A DNA stretch of 64,000 nt, taken from Oscillospiraceae bacterium (GTDB taxonomy: Bacteria > Bacillota > Clostridia > Oscillospirales > CAG-272). The position numbers and the translations under genes were made by a program. The notes beneath the pieces are model-generated. The model was not told the origin of the DNA. It made no database searches and saw nothing but the letters and a program-made list of their open reading frames with translations. Each line of letters begins with the position of its first letter. The stretch's first letter is position 1. Where the stretch lies: the NCBI GenBank assembly GCA_015064505.1, contig SVSB01000005.1, positions 1-64,000 on the forward strand, in the 5' to 3' direction. Positions 6,958 to 16,112 of the stretch are shown one piece after another.

Positions 6958-9387
6958 ATGAACAGAGATACGCTGGCAAGAGAGTATCTTGCCTTGAAAA
7001 GAAAAATGTTTGACAAGGTCTACGCGGGTCTTAACGAAAGACAGCGCGAGGCCGTATATACCACGGAGGGGCCTCTTCTGGTGCTTGCAGGTGCGGGAAG
7101 CGGAAAGACCACGGTGCTCGTGCGCCGCATAGCCTTTATCGTTAAATACGGAAACGCTTATTTATCAAATCGTGTTCCCGAAGATGTTTCCGAGGAGCTT
7201 CTTGAGGATTACCGTTCGGCGCTGGAAATGCTTACCCCTGCGGAGCTGGAGCAGTTTTTGCCGGATTTTGCTGAAAATCCCGCACCCGTGTGGTCGGTGC
7301 TTGCCATAACCTTCACGAACAAGGCGGCAAACGAGATGAAGAGCCGTCTTGCGGCACTTCTTTATCCCGGAGAGCCCGAGGAGGGCGAACGCAGAGACGA
7401 GGTGGTTGCGGGTACCTTCCATTCCGTTTGTCTCCGTATGCTTCGCCGTGACAGCGGTCTTATAGGATATGCACCGGGCTTTACGATTTATGACACCGAT
7501 GATTCCAAGCGTGTTATTTCAACTATCATCAAGGAGCTGCGCATCAACGAAAAGGTGCTGGAGCCCAAGGTGTGCCAGACCATTATAAGCCGCGCAAAGG
7601 ACAGGCTTCTTACACCCTCCGAGTTTGCTGCAGAGGCAAAAAGCGAGAAGGAGAAGGACAGTGCTCGCGTCTACGAGGAATATCAGCGTCGCCTGAAAGA
7701 CAGCAACGCCATGGATTTTGACGATATAATCATGAACACCGTCCGTTTGCTTGAGGAGAATAACGAGCTGCTTGAAAAATACCGCAGACGCTTCAGATAT
7801 ATCTGCGTTGACGAGTATCAGGATACCAACGTTGCCCAGTTCCGCCTCTGCTTCCTGCTTTCTGCGGGTTACAGAAATATTATGGTGGTGGGTGACGACG
7901 ATCAGAGCATTTACGCCTTCCGCGGAGCGACGGTGGAGAATATTCTCGGCTTTGACCGTGCGTTCCCCGATGCAAAGATCATAAAGCTCGAGCAAAACTA
8001 CCGCAGCACGGGCAAGATCCTTGACGCCGCAAACGGCGTTATATCTCACAACAGCAGCCGACACGGAAAGAGCCTGTGGACCGATGGCGATGAGGGCGAA
8101 AAGATAGAGTGCTGCAAGGTAAACGATCAGAACGCGGAGGCGCGTTATATCTGCTCTGCCATTGAAAAAGCGGTTTCCGACGGGGCAAAATATTCCGACC
8201 ACGCGATACTTTATCGCGTGAACGCTCAGGCAAACAGCATAGAGACCGTTCTTGCAAAAAGCGGTATGCCGTTCCGTGTTCTGGGTGGTACGCGCTTCTA
8301 CGACCGCAAGGAAATTAAGGATATCATAGCCTATCTGTGCCTTATCTGCAATCACGGCGACGATCTGCGTCTGAAAAGGATCGTGAACGAGCCGAAACGA
8401 AAAATAGGAGATGCGGCAATTGAAGCTGCCGCACAGATAGCTTCCGAGAACGGCATCTCTCTTTTTGAGGCGATGCGCCGTTCCGCTGAGTTCCTGTATC
8501 TCAAGAATTATACCGCCAAGTTCGTTGCCTTTACCGAGATGATTGAGGAACTCACGGAGCTTGGAGAGACCTGCTCCGTTTCCGAGCTGATCGAGAGGAC
8601 AGTGGTTCGCACGGGTTACAAGCAGATGCTTGTGGACGCGGGGGAGGCAGAACGTGACCGTCTTGAGAACCTTGAAGAGCTTGTTTCCGCAGGCGTGGAG
8701 TATGAAAAACGCACGGAGGAGCCCTCGCTCTTCGGCTTCCTTGAGGAAGTTGCTCTCGTTGCGGATATAGATAAATACGACGAGACGGCAGACGCCGTCG
8801 TGCTTATGACCATCCACAGCGCAAAGGGCCTTGAATTCGAGCACGTTTTCCTGCCCGGTATGGAGGACGGACTTTTTCCCGGTATGCGCTCCATAATGGA
8901 GCCCGAGGAGCTTGACGAGGAGCGCAGACTTGCCTACGTTGCCATCACCCGCGCCCGCAAGAAGCTTACGGTAACGTATACCAAGGAAAGACTTCTTTAC
9001 GGCAGAACGGGACACAACCCCAGAAGCAGATTCGTGGACGAGATTCCGTCTGCGTGCCTTGATATGAAGGATGAAACACCCAAAAAGGAGCAGCACTACG
9101 TTTACGGCGGCAACCGCGCTTCGTATGGCTCCTCTTACGGATCACAGTCTTACGGAATGCGCTCAGGCGCATCCTTCTCAACTCCCGGTGCATCTGCTTC
9201 CCGCCAGATACCCAAGGTAAAGGCTTTGAACGTGGGGGACAGGGTGAGCCATATGACCTTCGGTGTTGGCACCGTTACGGGTGTTACCCCTATGGGAGGA
9301 GACGTGCTCTACGACGTTGAATTTGACACTGCAGGGCATAAGAGGCTGATGGGCAGCTATGCAAAGCTTACGGCGGTTGACAGGTAA
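6958..9387 (+). CDS. pcrA: UvrD/PcrA-type superfamily 1 DNA helicase
   Basis: 809 residues from the ATG at 6958, chosen over 6940 because AAAGGA lies 5 nt upstream. The 3'-5' helicase acts in repair, plasmid replication and removal of RecA or RNA polymerase. Motifs in order: Walker A GAGSGKTTVL, Ia ITFTNKAANEMKSR, Walker B VDEYQDTN, GDDDQSIYAFRGA, QNYRST, MTIHSAKGLEFEHVF and VAITRARKKL. A roughly 50-residue acidic insertion follows Walker A. The last ~55 residues (NVGDRVSHMTFGVGTV) form the C-terminal Tudor-like RNA-polymerase-binding domain of PcrA. It heads an operon with rimM and trmD. Confidence 0.95.
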   Translation: MNRDTLAREYLALKRKMFDKVYAGLNERQREAVYTTEGPLLVLAGAGSGKTTVLVRRIAFIVKYGNAYLSNRVPEDVSEELLEDYRSALEMLTPAELEQFLPDFAENPAPVWSVLAITFTNKAANEMKSRLAALLYPGEPEEGERRDEVVAGTFHSVCLRMLRRDSGLIGYAPGFTIYDTDDSKRVISTIIKELRINEKVLEPKVCQTIISRAKDRLLTPSEFAAEAKSEKEKDSARVYEEYQRRLKDSNAMDFDDIIMNTVRLLEENNELLEKYRRRFRYICVDEYQDTNVAQFRLCFLLSAGYRNIMVVGDDDQSIYAFRGATVENILGFDRAFPDAKIIKLEQNYRSTGKILDAANGVISHNSSRHGKSLWTDGDEGEKIECCKVNDQNAEARYICSAIEKAVSDGAKYSDHAILYRVNAQANSIETVLAKSGMPFRVLGGTRFYDRKEIKDIIAYLCLICNHGDDLRLKRIVNEPKRKIGDAAIEAAAQIASENGISLFEAMRRSAEFLYLKNYTAKFVAFTEMIEELTELGETCSVSELIERTVVRTGYKQMLVDAGEAERDRLENLEELVSAGVEYEKRTEEPSLFGFLEEVALVADIDKYDETADAVVLMTIHSAKGLEFEHVFLPGMEDGLFPGMRSIMEPEELDEERRLAYVAITRARKKLTVTYTKERLLYGRTGHNPRSRFVDEIPSACLDMKDETPKKEQHYVYGGNRASYGSSYGSQSYGMRSGASFSTPGASASRQIPKVKALNVGDRVSHMTFGVGTVTGVTPMGGDVLYDVEFDTAGHKRLMGSYAKLTAVDR

Positions 9388-9420
9388 AATTGCAAAAATA
9401 CGGAAGGTGTGATACCATAA

Positions 9421-9936
9421 ATGTTAAAAGAGTTTCTTGAATGCGGAAAGATTCAGAACACCCACGGAGTAAAAGGAATGATGCGCATAGGGCATCTTTG
9501 CGACAGCGTGGACGTTTTCTGTTCGCTTACCAGAGTTTATACCGAAAAGAACGGTGAATATAAGGAGCATAAGGTGGTAAGCGCCCACGAGCACGGCGCG
9601 GTCATTCTTCTGTCTCTTGAGGATATCACCACCATTGAAGAAGCGCAGCTTTTAAAGGGCGGTATGCTCTACGCCCGCAGAGAGGATCTTCCCCTTGAGG
9701 AGGGGTCTCACTTTATTGCCGATCTTATCGGTCTTAAGGTGTACGATGCGGAAAGCGGAAGGCTTTACGGAACGCTTACGGACGTTATGAACCGCGGTGC
9801 TTCCGACGTTTACGAGATAAAGACCCCCTCGGGCGAGGTGCTTATGCCCGCTGTTGACGAGTTCGTCCGCGAGGTGGATCTTGAGCGCGGTATTTTCATA
9901 ACGCCTATTGAAGGGATGTTCCCCGATGAAGTTTGA
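9421..9936 (+). CDS. rimM: 16S rRNA processing/ribosome maturation factor RimM
   Basis: 171 residues. RimM binds ribosomal protein S19 and aids 30S head assembly. The N-terminal RimM barrel (FLECGKIQNTHGVKGMMRIG) and the C-terminal PRC-barrel (YGTLTDVMNRGASDVYEI, then VLMPAVDEFVREVDLERG) are complete. GGAAGGTG lies upstream of the ATG at somewhat long spacing. The 3' end overlaps trmD by 11 bp, indicating translational coupling and the usual rimM-trmD pairing. Confidence 0.95.
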   Translation: MLKEFLECGKIQNTHGVKGMMRIGHLCDSVDVFCSLTRVYTEKNGEYKEHKVVSAHEHGAVILLSLEDITTIEEAQLLKGGMLYARREDLPLEEGSHFIADLIGLKVYDAESGRLYGTLTDVMNRGASDVYEIKTPSGEVLMPAVDEFVREVDLERGIFITPIEGMFPDEV

Positions 9937-10648
9937 TATTCTCACTCTTTTTCCCGCTCTTTGCGATTACGTGCTCGGCGAGAGTATAATCGGAAGAGCA
10001 AGAAAAAGCGGAGCTATTGAGATAGCCTTTCATAACATAAGAGACCACGCGAACAACAAGCATAACCGCGTTGACGACACGCCCTACGGCGGAGGCAAGG
10101 GAATGCTTATGGCTGCTCCTCCCGTGGTTGCGTGCCACGAGGCGGTGCTTGCGGATAAAAATGAGGACGAGCGGGTCTATACCGTTTATATGTCTCCCAA
10201 AGGAACCGTATTCGACCAACAGGTAGCAAAGAGGCTTTCCTCATACGACAGACTCGTGGTGCTCTGCGGGCATTACGAGGGCATAGATCAGCGCGCGATC
10301 GATATGATCGTGGATGAAGAAATATCCATCGGGGATTTCGTGGTCACGGGCGGTGAGATACCAGCCTGCCTTGTTGTGGACGCTGTGGCAAGACTGCTCC
10401 CGGGAGTGCTATCCGATGACGAATGCTTTGAGGTGGAGTCCTTTTCGGACGGTATGTTGGAATTTCCTCAGTATACCCGTCCCTACGATTTTCGCGGAAG
10501 CACCGTTCCGGACGTACTGCTATCCGGCAATCACGGGGAGATCGATAAGTGGCGCCGCGCACAGGCCGAGAGAATAACCGCCGAGCGACGCCCCGATATA
10601 ATGAAGCCTGCGGAGGAGGCTCCCAAGGCTTCCAAAAAACGCAGATAA
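9926..10648 (+). CDS. trmD: tRNA (guanine-N1-)-methyltransferase TrmD
   Basis: 240 residues from the ATG at 9926 (MKFDILTLFP), inside the end of rimM. It methylates G37 of tRNAs reading CNN codons, preventing +1 frameshifts. The SPOUT trefoil-knot SAM site is visible (LCGHYEGIDQRAID, EISIGDFVVTGGEIPA), with the PYGGGKGMLM loop earlier. The C-terminus ends in a basic KASKKRR tail. The family partner rplS does not follow; a membrane-protein gene does. Confidence 0.95.
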   Translation: MKFDILTLFPALCDYVLGESIIGRARKSGAIEIAFHNIRDHANNKHNRVDDTPYGGGKGMLMAAPPVVACHEAVLADKNEDERVYTVYMSPKGTVFDQQVAKRLSSYDRLVVLCGHYEGIDQRAIDMIVDEEISIGDFVVTGGEIPACLVVDAVARLLPGVLSDDECFEVESFSDGMLEFPQYTRPYDFRGSTVPDVLLSGNHGEIDKWRRAQAERITAERRPDIMKPAEEAPKASKKRR

Positions 10649-10696
10649 ATTGCTTTACGCATATAAGACAGCAAATAAATGAAGGGAGGGAAGTGT

Positions 10697-12709
10697 ATGA
10701 AAAAAAACGGTCGCCCGTGGCTCAGAGGACTTTTTGCGGGCAGTGTTATTTTCAAAGCGCTTACCGCGTTTTCCGATAAGATGTGCTCTGCCTTTTCGGG
10801 TGGAATTTTCGGCGGTGGGCTTCTTTCTTACGAAAAAACGGAGAAGGCCTGCAGCGAAAGTGCCATTGCAAACGGAATAAGATCGCTTTTCGGTCTTGAC
10901 GGCAGAGGTGCCGAAAAAAAACGCAAGATAGCTTCCATCATAGAAAACAGCTTCTTTGCCCGTATGGGGAAGCGGATCTTCGATATACTCGGCAGTGCGT
11001 ATTTATCCGTATACGGTATGTTCTTTCTGTCGTTCGGTATTTATACTCTGCTTGTGGGTCTGATAAAGACGGTTGCTCTTCGTGCGGATGACGTTTCGTT
11101 CCTTTATTTCGTTATTCCTCTTATCTGCATACCTGTCTCTGTGCCGATGCTTCTTTCAAAAAACAGGAGACTTGCTGACCAGATATCCGAAAGCAAGCTG
11201 CTCTCGGCATTGCTGTTTTCGGTATTCGGTCTTCGTCGCGACTGTTTCCGCGTAAAGATCACAGGCGGAGGAAGACGCAATATTGCCTTTATAATCGGAA
11301 CCGTCTTCGGTGCTTCGACCTATTTTTTTCCGCCGATAGCGGTAATTGCCGTTCCCGTCGTGATCGTGGCTGCTTATTCCGTTGTTCTTTCGCCTGAGGC
11401 GGGGCTGGTGATAACTCTGTTTTCCATCCCCTTGATGATAATGACGGGGCATCCTTCGCTGTTCCTTGCATTCGTACTTATCTTTATAACCTTGTGCTAT
11501 ATTCTCAAGGCCGCACGGGGAAAAAGGTATGTTCGCTTTGAAGCGGTGGATCTGTTCGTGCTGATTTTTATTGCGATGTTTTCTCTTGGCGCTTTGGGAG
11601 GCTTTGGCGGTATCGACGTTTCGCTTCCGCTGTACGTTTGCCTTTCCTCGGGATATTTCCTTTGCGCTAATATGCTTTCTTCCCGCGCGTGGCTGAAGCG
11701 GGGGGTTATTGCTCTTATGTCGGGAAGTATGCTTTCTTCTCTTTTTGCAATGTATCAGTATTTAAGCGGAAACGTGGAGACCACCTGGCTTGATACCGAG
11801 AATTTTTCAAGTATAGCCGGCCGTGCCGTATCTTTCTTTGAAAATCCCAACATGCTCGGTGAATACGCAATGATGCTTCTTCCCATAGCCGTTGCTCTCG
11901 TTTTCTCTGCAAAAAAACGTTCGGAAAGAAGCGCGTGGCTGTGTGTATCCGTTTGTACTTTCCTCTGTCTTATATTCACGTGGGCAAGAGGTGCGTGGCT
12001 GGGAGCGATCGCGGCAATGCTCATCTTTGCCGTTCTGTATTCTAAAAAAACGATCCCGTTTATGCTCCTTTGTCTCGTTCTCGTTCCGTTCCTTCCCGTG
12101 GTACTCCCCGAGAGCATCGTAACGAGAATAACAAGCATCGGAGATATGACGGATTCCTCCACCTCCTACAGATTTTATATATACAAATCCGCTATTGCCA
12201 TGGCTGCCGACTTCTTCTTTACGGGAATCGGCGCGGGTAATAAAAATTTCTCGTCCGTCTACGTTTCCTATTCGTATTCGGGAATCGAAGCGGCGCCTCA
12301 TTCGCACAATCTTTTCTTCCAGCTTATAATCGAGCTTGGCATCATCGGACTCGTTGCCTTCGTTGCGGCGATGCTCGTGTATATTCAAAGCACCGTATCC
12401 GCTCTTAACAAGGAGAAGGATACCTATCTGAGGGGGCTTCAGCTTGCCTGCGCCTGCGGTGTATTCTCAAGCCTTGTGCAAGGTATGACGGATTACGTGT
12501 GGTATAATTACAGAGTGTATTTCGTGTTCTTCGCCATCACGGGTATCGGCGTTGCCGCAAGGCGATGCGGAGAGCACGCAAGGGAGAGGGAATACGTTCC
12601 CGATTACGATACCCCCACGGGTGCGGATATCGAATACGTGCCTACCGTCACCGTTATTGACGAAAGCGAACAAGTTCCAAAAAACACGGAGGAGACGATA
12701 ATATTATGA
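10697..12709 (+). CDS. O-antigen ligase/polymerase-like multispanning membrane protein
   Basis: 670 residues from the ATG at 10697, where GGAGG sits 7 nt upstream. A cytoplasmic N-terminal region of about 95 residues is followed by roughly a dozen hydrophobic segments and a large loop with the Wzy/WaaL signature region (FFENPNMLGEYAMMLLPIA; TWARGAWLGAI; GAGNKNF; APHSHNLFFQLIIELG), whose conserved Arg and His fit the O-antigen ligase superfamily (Wzy_C). Such proteins polymerise or transfer undecaprenyl-linked glycans outside the membrane. The stop overlaps the next start by 4 bp, coupling it to two DUF4330-like proteins. The substrate is unknown. Confidence 0.8.
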   Translation: MKKNGRPWLRGLFAGSVIFKALTAFSDKMCSAFSGGIFGGGLLSYEKTEKACSESAIANGIRSLFGLDGRGAEKKRKIASIIENSFFARMGKRIFDILGSAYLSVYGMFFLSFGIYTLLVGLIKTVALRADDVSFLYFVIPLICIPVSVPMLLSKNRRLADQISESKLLSALLFSVFGLRRDCFRVKITGGGRRNIAFIIGTVFGASTYFFPPIAVIAVPVVIVAAYSVVLSPEAGLVITLFSIPLMIMTGHPSLFLAFVLIFITLCYILKAARGKRYVRFEAVDLFVLIFIAMFSLGALGGFGGIDVSLPLYVCLSSGYFLCANMLSSRAWLKRGVIALMSGSMLSSLFAMYQYLSGNVETTWLDTENFSSIAGRAVSFFENPNMLGEYAMMLLPIAVALVFSAKKRSERSAWLCVSVCTFLCLIFTWARGAWLGAIAAMLIFAVLYSKKTIPFMLLCLVLVPFLPVVLPESIVTRITSIGDMTDSSTSYRFYIYKSAIAMAADFFFTGIGAGNKNFSSVYVSYSYSGIEAAPHSHNLFFQLIIELGIIGLVAFVAAMLVYIQSTVSALNKEKDTYLRGLQLACACGVFSSLVQGMTDYVWYNYRVYFVFFAITGIGVAARRCGEHAREREYVPDYDTPTGADIEYVPTVTVIDESEQVPKNTEETIIL

Positions 12710-13260
12710 AAAAGGCAAATAATCAGAAAACGTCCCGCAGAAAATTCAATATTGCGGACGTGATAGTTATTGTACTTGTGGTTGCCTGCGTGGGTGCCGC
12801 AGTATGGATCTTTGGCGGCTCGGGCATATTCGGCTCGGGAGAGACCGTTACCATTGAATACGAGCTGAGGATAGTTGATATCCGCAACGATATCGCTTCT
12901 CATATCGTTCCGGGCGTGGAGGTCACGGAGGCGACAAGGCACTACCACATCGGAACTCTCGGCGATAACATCTCGGTAACGCCGTATACCTACGAGGTAT
13001 ATCTTGACGAGCTTTACGACGAGAACGGAAACCCCGTTGGTGACGTAGGTATCGACGGAGAGCGCGTTGAGGTGGAAAAGCCCGGTTACGTAACGGTGAT
13101 CCTTCCCATAACCGCACAGGCGGCAAAGGAGGATGACGGATACTACGTAAACGGCTATAAGATCAGCGTGGGCTCGCTTGTATATATACGCACTCCCGAT
13201 TTTGCGGGTGCGGGCTACGTTATTTCCGTTAACGTTACGGAAGGAGGTGCATCCAAATGA
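12706..13260 (+). CDS. DUF4330-like membrane-anchored protein (copy 1)
   Basis: 184 residues: a basic cytoplasmic tail, one transmembrane segment (about 20-40, IADVIVIVLVVACVGAAVWI) and an extracytoplasmic beta-rich domain, with an ITAQAAKEDDGYYVNGYKIS segment before a closing GSLVYIRTPDFAG strand. The arrangement fits the DUF4330 family of Firmicutes, of unknown function. It starts inside the stop of the ligase-like gene and overlaps the next gene by 4 bp (ATGA), so the three are probably made and used together at the membrane. Confidence 0.6.
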   Translation: MKKANNQKTSRRKFNIADVIVIVLVVACVGAAVWIFGGSGIFGSGETVTIEYELRIVDIRNDIASHIVPGVEVTEATRHYHIGTLGDNISVTPYTYEVYLDELYDENGNPVGDVGIDGERVEVEKPGYVTVILPITAQAAKEDDGYYVNGYKISVGSLVYIRTPDFAGAGYVISVNVTEGGASK

Positions 13261-13796
13261 CGGGTGAAAAGAAAAAGGCAAGAAAGATAGCTTTCAATCT
13301 GCTTGATTGGATCATAATAGTTTCGTTGGTGCTTGCAGCGGTTGGTATCTGGTTCAGATACGGTCTTGCAGAGCAGTGGAAGAATAAGCAAAACACCGTT
13401 ACCGCTTGTATCTCCTTTTCCATTTCCGATATTCAGGAGAACTCCTTTACGGGCGGATATTTCTCCGAGGGTACGGCAGTATATAACGGGGATGCCGGTA
13501 ATAACCTTATCGGTCATTTTGCAAGTGAGGATAAATTCGGCTACGTTCCCGCAAAATACTATCAGCATACCAAGACGGGTGAGGTGGTCATCAAGCAGTC
13601 GGTTACGGACCGCATTGACGTCGTCGGCGCTATTATGAGCGAGGGCGTAATGACGGAGAACGGCTTCTATTACGGGGGCACCACCTATATCGCGCCCGGT
13701 CAGACCGTGCTGATAAATACCAGAGATATCAAGGTGTCCGTGCTGATAACCGATATCGAAATCGTTGAAAATGTTGAAAAACTGCCAAACGAGTAA
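13257..13796 (+). CDS. DUF4330-like membrane-anchored protein (copy 2)
   Basis: 179 residues with the same plan as its neighbour: a basic tail (GEKKKARKIAFNLLDW), one transmembrane segment near residues 20-40, then an extracytoplasmic domain with MTENGFYYGGTTYIAPG near the end, aligning with DDGYYVNGYKISVG of copy 1. Overall identity is low, so this is an old duplication. GGAGG lies upstream and the start overlaps the previous stop. No clear terminator follows. Function unknown; a pair acting with the O-antigen-ligase-like protein is inference. Confidence 0.6.
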   Translation: MTGEKKKARKIAFNLLDWIIIVSLVLAAVGIWFRYGLAEQWKNKQNTVTACISFSISDIQENSFTGGYFSEGTAVYNGDAGNNLIGHFASEDKFGYVPAKYYQHTKTGEVVIKQSVTDRIDVVGAIMSEGVMTENGFYYGGTTYIAPGQTVLINTRDIKVSVLITDIEIVENVEKLPNE

Positions 13797-13835
13797 CAAA
13801 AAACTCGGTAAAAAACATAAAATGCAAAAAAACTA

Positions 13836-13864
13836 TTGATTTTATTGTGCGGTTTTGTTATAAT
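13836..13864 (+). promoter_or_regulatory. Promoter of the HPr gene
   Basis: TTGATT (13836-13841), 17 nt and a perfect TATAAT (13859-13864) lie 53 nt upstream of the HPr start. Confidence 0.75.
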
Positions 13865-13916
13865 CATAGAAAATTACAAAGACGGTTGTCTGTAAATTAA
13901 CTTATAGGAGCGCTAC

Positions 13917-14180
13917 ATGATTTCCCGTACTGTGACAGTTAACAATAATTACGGTCTGCACGCAAGACCGGCAACATTTTTTATCCAGAAGGCAAACTCA
14001 TATAAAAGCTCTATTTGGGTCGATAAGGACGAGCGCCGTGTGAACGCCAAGAGTCTTCTCGGTGTGCTTTCCCTTGGTATTGAGAAGGGTATGGAGATCA
14101 CTCTTATCGCAGACGGCGAGGATGAGTCTGTTGCTCTTGACGGGCTTGCCGCGCTTATTGAGACCGGCTTTAACGAGTAA
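13917..14180 (+). CDS. ptsH: HPr-family phosphocarrier protein
   Basis: 87 residues, normal HPr length. The active-site histidine lies in GLHARPATFF and the HPr-kinase serine in NAKSLLGVLSLGI, so both the PTS-transfer and catabolite-control phosphorylation sites are kept; this argues against a Crh protein, which lacks the histidine. No enzyme I or sugar-specific EII gene occurs in the window. The gene has its own promoter and precedes uvrC. Given the many glycosidases here, a regulatory role through CcpA is plausible but inferred. Confidence 0.9.
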   Translation: MISRTVTVNNNYGLHARPATFFIQKANSYKSSIWVDKDERRVNAKSLLGVLSLGIEKGMEITLIADGEDESVALDGLAALIETGFNE

Positions 14181-14260
14181 TTGGCTAAAGTTAAAATTAT
14201 GAGCGGGCATTGCCTTTGGCGATGGTCGCTCATTCTCGTTAATTACCCTTGAAGGGGGTG

Positions 14261-16102
14261 GTGGACACGGAGTATAAAACCATAAGACAGCAGCTGCTTG
14301 AAAAGGCGGCGGCGCTTCCTTCTGCGCCCGGAGTTTATATTATGAAGAACTCGGAGGGCGAGGTCATCTACGTCGGCAAATCGCGCAAGCTCTGCGCGAG
14401 AGTGTCCCAATACTTCAGGAACGGCGAAAAGAACCGCAAGACCGAGCGTATGGTTGCGAACGTACGCAGCTTTGATACGATTCTCGTTGCAAACGAGGCA
14501 GAGGCTCTCACTCTTGAAAACGAGCTCATCAAGCTTCATATGCCGAGGTTCAATATTCGTCTTAAGGATTCAAAGGCGTATCCTTATATCAAGATCACGG
14601 TAAACGACGAATATCCACGCGTTCTTTATACAAGACAGAGAGATGCGGACGGCGCCCGATATTTCGGTCCCTTTCCTGATCAGACTGCCGCCCGCAGTCT
14701 TCTTGATACCCTATATAAGATAATCGGAATCCCGGAATGCAAGAGGATATTTCCGCGGGATATCGGAGCGCAACGTCCTTGTATCTATCGTGATATGAAT
14801 CGCTGCGTAGCACCCTGCGCGGGTGACGTTACGCCACAGGTATACAGAACGGTAATTGACGAGGCGATCGCCTTTCTTTCCGGCAATACCGCGCGAGTGC
14901 GCCGTTCTCTTACGGAAAAAATGCAGGAGGCAGCTGAGGAAGAAAGATACGAAGCTGCCGCAAGATACCGCGACAGTCTCAAGGCTCTTGATGCCTTGCG
15001 GCAGAAGCAGAAGGTGGTCGGTTCTCCCGATACTGAGCTTGACGTAATTGCCGCTTCTTCCGGCGAGCTTGCATCCGTGGTTACGGTTCTCTCCGTTCGC
15101 GGAGGTGCAATTGCCTCCAAGGAGGACTTCGTTTTCAGCGGCGATGAGATTTTTGATTCGGGCGCGCTTACCTCGTTCGTACTTGATTATTATGCTTTGC
15201 GCGGCTGTCCTTCGCAGCTGCTTCTTCTTACGGAGGAGGATGCAGAGGACGTTGCCGCTTGCGGAGAGCTTCTTTCCGGACTTGCGGGAAGGAAAGTATC
15301 CGTGACGGTACCGAAAAAGGGAACAAAGCACGATCTGTGCATTATGGCGCAAAAAAACGCAGAGGATAAGCTGCGGGAGGTCTCCCGCACGGCAGAAGCG
15401 GAGAACGCCGCTTTGGTGCGCCTTGCAGAGCTTTTGGGGTTAGAGGTCGTTCCGGACAGAATAGAAGCTTACGATATATCAAATTACGGAAACGAGCAGA
15501 TATACGGCGCCATGGTGTGCGTGGTGAACGGTAAATTCTCCCGCAAGGATTACAGAGTTTTCCGTTGCGAGGACGGGCAGGACGATTACGCCTGTATGAA
15601 AAGCGTTGTTGGGCGCAGATTAAGCCACAATAAACGCGAAGGAGACGGTGCTATGCCCGATTTGCCCGATCTGTTGCTCATTGACGGCGGATCCGCTCAC
15701 GTTGCCGCCGCAAGGCAGGGAGCGGCAGAAGCGGGATGTAACGTCAATATAATTGGTATGGTTAAGGACGAGCACCACAAGACCCGTGCGCTTACGGATG
15801 GGGAACGCGAGATCGGTATCGCTCGAGAGACCGCGGTGTACCGATTTATTTACGGTATACAGGAGGAGGTCCATCGCTTTGCCATCTCAAAATCCGGTGG
15901 AGGAAAGCGCAAAACTTTGCGTCGCTCATCCCTTGAGGATATCAAGGGCATAGGAAAGACAAAGGCAAAAAGATTGCTTGAATATTTCGGCGGTCTCGAG
16001 GGGGTAAAGAAAGCAAGCCTTGAGGAGCTTGTTGCCTCCGATATCGGAATAACTGCGGCGTCTGCCGTAAGATTGTATTTTCACCCTGAAGACGGTGAAT
16101 GA
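14261..16102 (+). CDS. uvrC: Excinuclease ABC subunit C (UvrC)
   Basis: About 613 residues. It makes both incisions in nucleotide-excision repair. Domains in order: GIY-YIG nuclease (PSAPGVYIMKNSEGEVIYVG), a Cys-rich segment (CIYRDMNRCVAPC), a UVR motif binding UvrB (EEERYEAAARYRDSL), an RNase H-like domain (IEAYDISNYGN; LLIDGG) and C-terminal helix-hairpin-helices (IKGIGKTKAKRLLEYFGG). There is no ATG near the start. GTG 14261 is preferred because GAAGG ends 5 nt upstream; GTG 14258 or TTG 14249 are possible. rsmD follows after 10 nt. Confidence 0.93.
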   Translation: MDTEYKTIRQQLLEKAAALPSAPGVYIMKNSEGEVIYVGKSRKLCARVSQYFRNGEKNRKTERMVANVRSFDTILVANEAEALTLENELIKLHMPRFNIRLKDSKAYPYIKITVNDEYPRVLYTRQRDADGARYFGPFPDQTAARSLLDTLYKIIGIPECKRIFPRDIGAQRPCIYRDMNRCVAPCAGDVTPQVYRTVIDEAIAFLSGNTARVRRSLTEKMQEAAEEERYEAAARYRDSLKALDALRQKQKVVGSPDTELDVIAASSGELASVVTVLSVRGGAIASKEDFVFSGDEIFDSGALTSFVLDYYALRGCPSQLLLLTEEDAEDVAACGELLSGLAGRKVSVTVPKKGTKHDLCIMAQKNAEDKLREVSRTAEAENAALVRLAELLGLEVVPDRIEAYDISNYGNEQIYGAMVCVVNGKFSRKDYRVFRCEDGQDDYACMKSVVGRRLSHNKREGDGAMPDLPDLLLIDGGSAHVAAARQGAAEAGCNVNIIGMVKDEHHKTRALTDGEREIGIARETAVYRFIYGIQEEVHRFAISKSGGGKRKTLRRSSLEDIKGIGKTKAKRLLEYFGGLEGVKKASLEELVASDIGITAASAVRLYFHPEDGE

Positions 16103-16112
16103 AGGAGTAAAT

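Noticed and set aside
7519..9096. 525-aa frame antisense to pcrA
   Set aside because: Fully within a gene with all helicase motifs; no ribosome site or promoter.
14184..14240. Terminator or riboswitch between HPr and uvrC
   Set aside because: A GAGCG...CGCTC hairpin exists but its stem has several mismatches and there is no T-run; too weak to list.
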